The notes beneath the pieces were generated by a model, which saw only the letters and a program-made list of their open reading frames with translations, was not told the origin of the DNA and searched no databases. From Caryophanales bacterium (GTDB lineage: Bacteria > Bacillota_I > Bacilli_A > RFN20 > CAG-826): a stretch of DNA of 8,362 nucleotides. Shown here piece after piece: positions 1-5,719 of this stretch. The position numbers and the translations under genes were made by a program. Where the stretch lies: NCBI GenBank assembly GCA_028723545.1, contig JAQYER010000112.1, positions 1 through 8,362 on the forward strand, read 5' to 3'. Position 1 is the stretch's first letter. Each line of letters begins with the position of its first letter.

Positions 1-79
1 AAGCTCCACAGATGAAAATTAAAATTTTTGATTTGTTGAATGAGCTTTCAACAAATTCTCCATATTCTCTCTTGCTCAT
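1..79 (-). CDS. Possible 5' end of an unidentified protein, cut by the window edge
   Basis: A minus-strand frame opens at an ATG at 77-79 and stays open for 26 codons to the window edge. It begins MSKREYGEFVESS and turns hydrophobic at the end (KILIFICGA), as at the start of a membrane segment. It has the same strand as every other gene here, and a TATAAT box lies 35-40 bases upstream of it. Against it, I see no Shine-Dalgarno sequence before the ATG, and 26 codons is too short to identify a family. The plus-strand frame covering the same bases (12-224) is judged less likely because it disagrees in strand with its neighbours and has no ribosome site. Its first codons contain the perfect 31-56 hairpin. 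Confidence 0.3.
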   Translation of the reverse strand, partial: MSKREYGEFVESSFNKSKILIFICGA

Positions 80-113
80 ATCAAGTGAAATTAATATAAC
101 ATATTTTCGGAAA

Positions 114-144
114 ATTATATATAGAAACGCTCAAAAAATAACAA
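114..144 (-). promoter_or_regulatory. Candidate promoter for the leftmost minus-strand frame
   Basis: Read on the minus strand, TTGTTA (139-144) is followed by TATAAT (114-119) with a 19-base spacer, or by an overlapping TATATA (116-121) with a 17-base spacer. A perfect odd palindrome, ATTTTC-G-GAAAAT (103-115), abuts the -10 box on its downstream side, where a repressor would block transcription start. The surroundings are so AT-rich that chance matches are expected, so this is a weak call. It rests mainly on the match in position to the ATG at 79. Confidence 0.3.
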
Positions 145-209
145 AAAACCAGTGTATTTATATAAAAAATCGAGCTAAATTAGTGGTTTTTGCAAAATTT
201 CTATATATA
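116..209. repeat. Nested inverted repeats in the intergenic region
   Basis: The outer arms are TATATATAGAAA (116-127) and TTTCTATATATA (198-209), a perfect 12-base inverted repeat. Inside them, AAAAACCA (144-151) and TGGTTTTT (184-191) form a second 8-base pair of arms. The halves are separated by an unpaired loop of about 32 bases, and the inner and outer stems by unequal bulges. In RNA this could fold as a long bulged hairpin, but A/T-only pairing makes it weak. It lies between the terminator at 233-261 and the possible start at 79, so it would be the leader or upstream region of the next gene. Confidence 0.4.
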
Positions 210-232
210 GTCCACTCTTTTTAAATAGCAAA

Positions 233-261
233 AAATGAGGCCAATTATTTTAGCCTCATTT
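233..261 (-). terminator. Rho-independent terminator of the 888-residue lipoprotein gene
   Basis: The arms AAATGAGGC (233-241) and GCCTCATTT (253-261) pair perfectly over 9 bp around an 11-base loop. On the minus strand the second arm runs into six Ts (230-235). It begins 13 bases beyond the TAA of the lipoprotein gene. On the plus strand the hairpin is followed by only TTTAAAAA, so the signal faces the minus direction. Confidence 0.85.
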
Positions 262-274
262 AAAAATTTATATT

Positions 275-2941
275 TTAGAAATCAATACCGCCGATAGAAT
301 TAATTATTCGCACAAATCCACGACTATCTTTCATAATATATACAAAATATCCATATTGATTTTCTGTATCGGTATACGAATAACAGCTTCCTTTGTTACC
401 ATCATAACTATGGACAAATCCATGTGAAGTAAATGTGTTAATAACATAATTATAACAATTATCTAAATCACTTATTGAATTAGGATAGATGAATGCATCT
501 GCGTTAAATGTATATCCATAATCGTAAAATCTATTACCAACCAAATCGGTTTGAGGATAATAAATTTCTGCTTTATATTGATTTGGTAAAACCCAATTAA
601 AGGCACCTGATTCACCCACGCAATAAGAAACAAATTCACTAAGATTAGTCTCATAATTGGTTTTCATTGGTTCTGTACCTTCATAAATTAAAATTTCGAC
701 ACGATAATTAAATGTATTATGTCCAGCAAAAGTATAATCAGTTGTTGGATATTGGGCAAAGTCAAGGAAAGTGTATTTACCATTATCATTTGGTTTATAA
801 TAAACAACATGGCTTACCCCACGAGTGATATAAGAATAAACTTCACTATATGGATCATTAATATCAACACGATATTGTTTATATCCAATTTTGCGATATG
901 CATCGCGTAATTCTTTAAATCGATCAACTGATAAATCCATGGTTGCGACACTTAATTTATTATTATCATCAAACCTATGTCCTGCATATGAAGATAGTGA
1001 ATAGAAATGATAATTTATATCATATGTTCCATCTAATTTGATAAATTCATTGCTATCGAAGAATGATGAACAATGTTCATCAATTTTTTCTTGAATTGAT
1101 TTACTTCTTATAGGTTTATCGTTACGGTAAATAAATGTATAAACTGTCGCACTTGTGTCTTCAACAATAGGCACAACGTCAATATAAACATCATTTAATT
1201 GGAAAAGAAAGTGTTGATAACTAACTGCAAATGAATATTGATATCCATCAATAAATGCCACATTTTCCATAGATAAGATATCATCTAAATATTGTGAAGC
1301 TTCGTTTGAAGTACAATTAACTTGATAAAATAATCCGTTTCCGTTTTTATCATCACTTCCATAAAGTTCTTCAAGGAAGAATTGAGATGAATGTCCAAAA
1401 TGGAATGTCACATTTGTGTCATTAATAATTGTTGGGAAATTAGTTATTCCGTATTCATTTTCGATTAATTCATCAAAAGATAAACGGTGAGAAATAATTG
1501 AGGTTGGAGTAACATATATTTTTCCACCAAGTTTATTGTTTGCAGCAGCTTGGAAATTAAAATAATACATGCAATTATTTAATGAGACAAGTTTTGCGTT
1601 TTTATCGTCTACTTTATAATCACCTAAAGATTTAATTTCTTCATAAATTTCATTAATTTTTGTTTCACCAAGAGATGATGGAACAATTAATTGCATTATG
1701 AATGGATTGTTATTTTCATCACAAATATAATCTGGGCAAATAATATCGAAAGTTACATCTTCATTAGTGTTTATTGAAGAAGGAATATCATATGCATATC
1801 CATATCCAGTATATAATGAACCAGAATAAACTGGATTTGATGATAATAAATACGCTGCATACGTACCTGCTCCCATTTGATCTACTAAAGCTTCTTCTGA
1901 AAAAATAGGAGTGTAATATGATGAAGATGTTTTTGTTACTTCCGCATCATAGAAATATGGAGAATGTCCTTCTTTGCTACTATAATCGGCTTCAACTTTA
2001 ATATTGCCTGATACTTTAACAATATCATTAATGCTTGGCTTATATGTATCACTAGCTGGAATTACTTTCATTCCAATCGGACCAGTATAATTATCTTCAA
2101 TCGAAATATAAAATGACCCATCAAAATCAACATTAGTAACGATAGCTTCGATTTCAGCTTCACTATAGCATGGAGAGTATCTGAATTTATTAACATATAC
2201 TGACTTCAAATCAATTATTCTTAATTCAATTTGACTACCATTATTTACCCAATTTTGATATGCATCGGTGTTTTTAATTCCACCTTCTTCAAAACTAAAT
2301 TCTGAAGTAATGATTAAGTCATCATGATTTTCATCATATGTTTCTCCAGCATTGAAATTTGATATTCTTCCATCATAGCCAATGCGAATTTCATAATAAT
2401 TGCAATAAGAAATACCATGTAATTGGAAGAAGTTCTTTAAAGTAGAAGAAATGCCATTTCCGTAATATGTATATAACCATGGATCGTCTTCACTTTCTTC
2501 AAAAAGAACTTGATATTCTTTTAAATAGTCAATGAATTTTTGTGATTGACTAATAACATTCGTAAGATAACTTTTTCCCTCAATACGACCATACATATTA
2601 ACTTGTCCATCATTAGATACATCAATAGAATATTGATGAACAAAATCAGGATCTGAATCTAATATTACAAATCCCAAATCTTTGTAGAGATAGTAATAAT
2701 CTGTTTCTGAATAAATTTCGACATATTTTTTATCGATATATCCACTATTAGCGTCTGGGGTAAAATATAAATTATAATAACTCGTATTTTCAATCGCGGT
2801 TTCTAAAGAAATCGGATCTGGAATCGAAGTTGAAGTAGTAGATGAATCGCCAGTCGAAGTTGAAGTGATTGGTGAAGTAGAATTACAAGAAGATAAGACT
2901 AATAAAGAAAATAATAACGGTATAAATGCTTTATTTTTCAT
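275..2941 (-). CDS. Large tyrosine-rich surface lipoprotein with OB-like domain and four divergent repeats
   Basis: Predicted 888-residue exported lipoprotein of unknown function. The first 19 residues are a type II signal peptide: two Lys near the start, a hydrophobic core, then LSSC with Cys19 as the lipidated residue. A Ser/Thr-rich tether follows (about 20-45). Region 46-220 is beta-rich and resembles a LolA/LppX-type fold by pattern only. Residues 258-337 look like an OB-fold (short strands, GSFYISIED, then DIVKVSGNI). From 347 onward I see four units of about 120-140 residues (347-483, 488-607, 615-753, 766-883). Each has a helix, an aromatic strand region, a second helix ending near a Gly, and a YxF/VxI strand pair; the similarity is weak. 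By hand count Tyr makes up about 92 of 888 residues, and there are ten Cys beyond the lipobox. The ATG at 2941 is chosen because AGGAGG sits nine bases upstream. A GTG at 2980 would add 13 residues, has no ribosome site and lies in the promoter region. It likely sits on the outer membrane face as an adhesin or binding protein, but nothing in the sequence names a ligand. Confidence 0.85.
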   Translation of the reverse strand: MKNKAFIPLLFSLLVLSSCNSTSPITSTSTGDSSTTSTSIPDPISLETAIENTSYYNLYFTPDANSGYIDKKYVEIYSETDYYYLYKDLGFVILDSDPDFVHQYSIDVSNDGQVNMYGRIEGKSYLTNVISQSQKFIDYLKEYQVLFEESEDDPWLYTYYGNGISSTLKNFFQLHGISYCNYYEIRIGYDGRISNFNAGETYDENHDDLIITSEFSFEEGGIKNTDAYQNWVNNGSQIELRIIDLKSVYVNKFRYSPCYSEAEIEAIVTNVDFDGSFYISIEDNYTGPIGMKVIPASDTYKPSINDIVKVSGNIKVEADYSSKEGHSPYFYDAEVTKTSSSYYTPIFSEEALVDQMGAGTYAAYLLSSNPVYSGSLYTGYGYAYDIPSSINTNEDVTFDIICPDYICDENNNPFIMQLIVPSSLGETKINEIYEEIKSLGDYKVDDKNAKLVSLNNCMYYFNFQAAANNKLGGKIYVTPTSIISHRLSFDELIENEYGITNFPTIINDTNVTFHFGHSSQFFLEELYGSDDKNGNGLFYQVNCTSNEASQYLDDILSMENVAFIDGYQYSFAVSYQHFLFQLNDVYIDVVPIVEDTSATVYTFIYRNDKPIRSKSIQEKIDEHCSSFFDSNEFIKLDGTYDINYHFYSLSSYAGHRFDDNNKLSVATMDLSVDRFKELRDAYRKIGYKQYRVDINDPYSEVYSYITRGVSHVVYYKPNDNGKYTFLDFAQYPTTDYTFAGHNTFNYRVEILIYEGTEPMKTNYETNLSEFVSYCVGESGAFNWVLPNQYKAEIYYPQTDLVGNRFYDYGYTFNADAFIYPNSISDLDNCYNYVINTFTSHGFVHSYDGNKGSCYSYTDTENQYGYFVYIMKDSRGFVRIINSIGGIDF

Positions 2942-2950
2942 TTCTTTTTT

Positions 2951-2956
2951 CCTCCT
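2951..2956 (-). promoter_or_regulatory. Ribosome binding site deciding the start of the large lipoprotein
   Basis: AGGAGG on the minus strand lies nine bases before the ATG at 2939-2941. It fixes the start there, so the GTG at 2978-2980 is not used. Confidence 0.85.
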
Positions 2957-2984
2957 CGCGAATATTGTTATCGCAAACACTATA

Positions 2985-3013
2985 ATTATATATTAATTAT
3001 TAATAAAATCCCA
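2985..3013 (-). promoter_or_regulatory. Weak candidate promoter of the large lipoprotein gene
   Basis: A perfect TATAAT is read on the minus strand at 2985-2990, about 44 bases before the start codon. At 17 bases further upstream the -35 position reads TGGGAT (3008-3013), a poor match that falls inside the upstream gene's terminator stem. The promoter would therefore begin within the preceding terminator, or the gene relies partly on read-through. Confidence 0.35.
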
Positions 3014-3030
3014 CTCGTAAAGTGGGATTT
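3006..3030 (-). terminator. Terminator of the 634-residue lipoprotein gene
   Basis: AAATCCCACT (3006-3015) and AGTGGGATTT (3021-3030) form a perfect 10-bp stem around a 5-base loop. It begins 23 bases past the TAA at 3054-3056. On the minus strand the stem is followed by a T-rich tract (TTTTATTAAT). On the plus strand it is followed by ATTTTC, so weak bidirectional action is possible. It separates the two lipoprotein genes into different transcripts. Confidence 0.85.
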
Positions 3031-3053
3031 ATTTTCAATAGATGTAATAAAGA

Positions 3054-4958
3054 TTATAAATATTGGCTAACTTCGTCAAAATGATCTTGAGATAAATATG
3101 TATAGTTATTTTCCCAACCATCTGTATCGCCGACAGTGGAAGATTCATAAACAACGACATCAAGGTCAAAGTCAGAATTTGCAGAACAAGTTCTTAATTG
3201 ATGAGCAGCATGTTCTTGTCCTTCTACTGCAGCAGTAAATGTACATACACCTAATTCTGAATCAACAACATAATTGTAATTGTATGTTTTGTCAACGCTT
3301 GTAACAGAACCTGTTCCTTCAACAAATTCAGTTTTCATAACATTGAATGCAGCAACACCTTGTAACGCTCCTTCTGATTCAGGAGTGAAATCGATACGGT
3401 ATTGGAGATAGCTTCCACGATTATTGACTAAATAATATGATCCAGTAAATGTAGCGGCTAATGAAGGTCTTTCAATTACTTCAATTGTAACTGAAGCAGT
3501 AACTTCAGAATTGACAGTTGATGTTGCAACAAATGTGTATGTTCCAGTTGCTTCTGGAGTGAATGTATAATATTTATGTGTGCCATCATAATCGGTCCAG
3601 TCATTTTTTTCAACACCAGTTAATGTTTCACAAGAAATTGTGTAACCTTGATCAGCTTTTGAAGGATTAATTCTAGCAGCTAAATTAATAGAATCACCTA
3701 AAATGATTTTTGTTGGAACTGTGCCTTCTTCCCACCAATCCTGTGATTCATTATATGTAACAGTTGAGAATTCAATGCTTGAAGGTTCTGGTTGTGGAAC
3801 AACTAAAGTGAAACTAAATGATGCACCTTTAGATGAGGTAACAGAAAGTTCATATGTTCCTGGTTCGCTTGCAGTGAAACTAAATGTTCCAGAATAAGCA
3901 CTGAATGATCCTCCAAAAGATGGATATTTTGAATTTGAAATTGTGAATGTTTCAAATGCATATGTTTCAATTTCTGGAACTGGATTAATAAGAGCAAATT
4001 CATTGTTTAATCCATATGATCCTAATGTTCCAGTAACAGTTGATCCAGGTTCAATTGGTGTTCCATCAATTGCAATGCCGAATGAATCGAGTTTCCATTG
4101 AGACAATGAATAATATGGGAAATTAAGTTCAGTTAATTCACCAATATCTTGAGTGTAATTGACAAGTGAATAACCACAAGCATCTAAATCAGGGACAGTA
4201 AATGTTCCATTTTCATCATCGACAACAACTGTGTCTGAATCTGGTGAATAAACTGTGCTACGAAGTGACAATAATGCACCTGTATCTGGGTCAAATCCCG
4301 CTCTAGCATTAACATAATAATAACTAACCCCGCTTCCAGATCCAGTTGTATATCCATATGATAATTGGAATACATTGTCATTGACCATTTCTAGAGTGTA
4401 ATCATGATTTGGGTCTGTTTGGCCGAAAGAAACAATTTGTTTAACGGCTGATATGCCACCACAAATATTAATATAATCTGGGTTTGGAATTCCTTGGTTG
4501 AATGAATATCCATCAAAAGCCTCTTCAGTTAATGATGTTCTTCCGTATGCTCCTGTTTCAGTATCAACGGCGTATCCTTCAACACCATCTTCAGTTTCAT
4601 AAAGATAATCAGTTGTTGAAGACCATTCACTTGATTCAGAATATTTTAATGTTCTTTTTCCTTCGTGTTCACCATATTTGATTGAAACTGATGTTGAATT
4701 AGGTCCACTTCCATAGTCAGTTGTAGTTTGAACTTCAACAGTGACAACGCTAGATTCTTTTGCTTCAGCTGCGCTAATTAAGTCAGCGACTTTTTCTTCA
4801 TCTGTACGTGTATCTACTGGAGTGGTTGGCTCTGTAGATGTACTAGGTTCAGTTGAAGGAGGTTCGCTTGATGTGGTAGGTTCAGTTGAAGATGAGTTAC
4901 ATCCGGTTGCTAATAAAAGAGCAACAGATAAAACTGTTAACTTGGTTAATTTTTTCAT
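3054..4958 (-). CDS. Surface lipoprotein with Ig-like domains
   Basis: Predicted 634-residue exported lipoprotein of unknown function. The signal peptide opens MKKLTKL, has a Val/Ala/Leu core and ends in LLLATGC with Cys20 as lipidation site; Ala rather than Leu at -3 is slightly unusual. A tether rich in Ser, Thr, Glu and Pro spans 21-51 and contains repeated STEP-like units. Residues 52 to about 278 are a beta-rich N-terminal domain comparable in plan to that of the downstream lipoprotein. Two bacterial Ig-like domains follow (about 295-387 and 394-496). Each closes with the typical pattern of a strand, G-T-Y, and alternating hydrophobics (FTASEPGTYELSV; FTPEATGTYTFVA). The last 135 residues are another beta-rich module starting ATFTGSYYLV, possibly lipocalin-like. 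The protein is rich in Asp/Glu and poor in Lys. The ATG at 4958 is preceded by AAAGGAGG four bases away. The longer TTG start at 5024 overlaps the promoter and is rejected. Adhesion, polymer binding or cell-surface assembly are possible roles. Confidence 0.85.
   Translation of the reverse strand: MKKLTKLTVLSVALLLATGCNSSSTEPTTSSEPPSTEPSTSTEPTTPVDTRTDEEKVADLISAAEAKESSVVTVEVQTTTDYGSGPNSTSVSIKYGEHEGKRTLKYSESSEWSSTTDYLYETEDGVEGYAVDTETGAYGRTSLTEEAFDGYSFNQGIPNPDYINICGGISAVKQIVSFGQTDPNHDYTLEMVNDNVFQLSYGYTTGSGSGVSYYYVNARAGFDPDTGALLSLRSTVYSPDSDTVVVDDENGTFTVPDLDACGYSLVNYTQDIGELTELNFPYYSLSQWKLDSFGIAIDGTPIEPGSTVTGTLGSYGLNNEFALINPVPEIETYAFETFTISNSKYPSFGGSFSAYSGTFSFTASEPGTYELSVTSSKGASFSFTLVVPQPEPSSIEFSTVTYNESQDWWEEGTVPTKIILGDSINLAARINPSKADQGYTISCETLTGVEKNDWTDYDGTHKYYTFTPEATGTYTFVATSTVNSEVTASVTIEVIERPSLAATFTGSYYLVNNRGSYLQYRIDFTPESEGALQGVAAFNVMKTEFVEGTGSVTSVDKTYNYNYVVDSELGVCTFTAAVEGQEHAAHQLRTCSANSDFDLDVVVYESSTVGDTDGWENNYTYLSQDHFDEVSQYL
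4844..4891 (-). repeat. In-frame direct repeat in the lipoprotein tether
   Basis: The 15-base word TAGGTTCAGTTGAAG (plus-strand reading) occurs at 4844-4858 and again at 4877-4891. The copies are exactly 33 bases, or 11 codons, apart. They lie in the Ser/Thr/Glu/Pro tether just after the lipidated Cys. Slippage or recombination between copies would lengthen or shorten the tether by 11 residues without breaking the frame. Confidence 0.8.
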
Positions 4959-4962
4959 TTTT

Positions 4963-4970
4963 CCTCCTTT
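4963..4970 (-). promoter_or_regulatory. Ribosome binding site of the Ig-like lipoprotein
   Basis: AAAGGAGG on the minus strand lies four bases before the ATG at 4956-4958. This near-complete match to the 16S tail fixes the start. The spacing is a little short. Confidence 0.85.
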
Positions 4971-4977
4971 TTGTATT

Positions 4978-4988
4978 GACGTTACGTC
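4978..4988. promoter_or_regulatory. Perfect 11-base palindrome in the lipoprotein leader
   Basis: GACGT-T-ACGTC is a perfect odd palindrome that starts seven bases upstream of the AAAGGAGG site and lies downstream of the predicted transcription start. A one-base loop is too tight for a stable RNA hairpin, so a protein-binding operator is the likelier reading. It is locally G+C-rich within a very AT-rich leader. No regulator is identified. Confidence 0.4.
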
Positions 4989-5012
4989 TAATACGCTTGA
5001 ATAATATGCAAT

Positions 5013-5042
5013 ATTATCAATCAAAACGAATATAAATGTAAA
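5013..5042 (-). promoter_or_regulatory. Candidate promoter of the Ig-like lipoprotein gene
   Basis: On the minus strand TTTACA (5037-5042) is followed after 18 bases by GATAAT (5013-5018), a sigma-A-like pair. Transcription would start near 5006 and give a leader of about 48 bases that contains the 4978-4988 palindrome and the ribosome site. I see no hairpin terminator for the upstream kinase gene between 5043 and 5105, so read-through from it is also possible. Confidence 0.5.
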
Positions 5043-5105
5043 GAACTTTTTTATTTTTTTGTTATTTTTAATGTTAATTGATTAATATTATGTATGAAAC
5101 ATTTT

Positions 5106-5624
5106 TTATTTTTGATCAATAATCCAATATTTTATACCCCAATGTTCGAAATCCCATTTTTCATCATAAACATTACATTCATAATCAATATAAAATAATT
5201 GTTCGTTTTCAATAACAAAATTGGTTGGATAATAATCTATATTTATATTATTTTTATAAAGGATTAAGCAAATATTTCTCATTTGCAAAAGAAATTTATC
5301 GATATTTTTTCTTTCTTTAACTAGCTGTTCTATCGTGGGCCCATTAATATATTGCTTAATAATGATTTCTTTTTGAATATCAACATCTATTAATTTAGGG
5401 ATTGGAATATTAAGATTTTTTAAAGTATTGTAATCTTTTAATTCCGATTCAATTTTATTTCCAAATTGATAATAATCACATTTCTCATGATGAATTTTCT
5501 TTAATACATAATAATTCTTATTATATTTACATAAATAAGAATACCCACCTTTCCCTTTACCAAGGAAATTAATGATTTGATATTCTTTGTTATTAACTAT
5601 TATTTTTTCACTAGTATTAAACAT
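5106..5624 (-). CDS. Minimal protein-kinase-fold protein (Bud32/LPS-kinase-like)
   Basis: A 172-residue protein with a nearly complete set of kinase landmarks. These are a Gly-rich loop (GKGKGG, 22-27), an ATP-binding Lys in YVLKK (Lys42), a candidate helix-C Glu in KIESE (59 or 61), a hinge near QYI (91-93), a catalytic loop NIDYYPTN with Asp130 and Asn135, and a metal-binding Asp147 in IDYE. HRD reads NID and DFG reads DYE, as in small atypical kinases of the Bud32, RIO and lipopolysaccharide-kinase type rather than Hanks-type kinases. The chain stops soon after the DFG position, so there is almost no C-lobe beyond the active site and no membrane segment. The residues needed for phosphotransfer are present, but the substrate is unknown. 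Composition is extreme: no alanine, 22 Lys and only 2 Arg. No Shine-Dalgarno precedes the ATG, and an in-frame stop lies a few codons upstream, so this is the only start. It lies behind the phosphofructokinase terminator. Confidence 0.8.
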   Translation of the reverse strand: MFNTSEKIIVNNKEYQIINFLGKGKGGYSYLCKYNKNYYVLKKIHHEKCDYYQFGNKIESELKDYNTLKNLNIPIPKLIDVDIQKEIIIKQYINGPTIEQLVKERKNIDKFLLQMRNICLILYKNNINIDYYPTNFVIENEQLFYIDYECNVYDEKWDFEHWGIKYWIIDQK

Positions 5625-5671
5625 ATATTTAATCTTAACAATAATTTAATTAATTTGATATTCAAAATAAA

Positions 5672-5700
5672 AAATCACATCAATCAATTTGACGTGATTT
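5672..5700 (-). terminator. Terminator of the phosphofructokinase gene
   Basis: The arms at 5672-5683 and 5689-5700 form a 12-bp stem around a 5-base loop. The single non-Watson-Crick position is a G-U pair in minus-strand RNA but an A-C mismatch in plus-strand RNA. The minus strand continues into TTTTTTATTTT. Both facts show that it terminates minus-strand transcription, starting 20 bases beyond the TAA of the phosphofructokinase. Confidence 0.9.
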
Positions 5701-5719
5701 CTTATTTATAAATTAATTA

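Noticed and set aside
12..224. Plus-strand frame of 70 codons at the left edge
   Set aside because: No ribosome site, strand opposite to all neighbours, low-complexity AT-driven composition, and it spans the nested inverted repeat and a plausible minus-strand promoter.
2942..2980. Upstream GTG start for the large lipoprotein
   Set aside because: It would put charged residues before the signal peptide, has no ribosome site, and the AGGAGG site clearly serves the ATG at 2941.
4741..5004. Plus-strand frame opposite the lipoprotein tether
   Set aside because: It is the antisense shadow of the repetitive Ser/Thr/Glu tether and signal peptide; it has no ribosome site.
4959..5024. Upstream TTG start for the Ig-like lipoprotein
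   Set aside because: The codon lies between the promoter elements, and AAAGGAGG serves the ATG at 4958.
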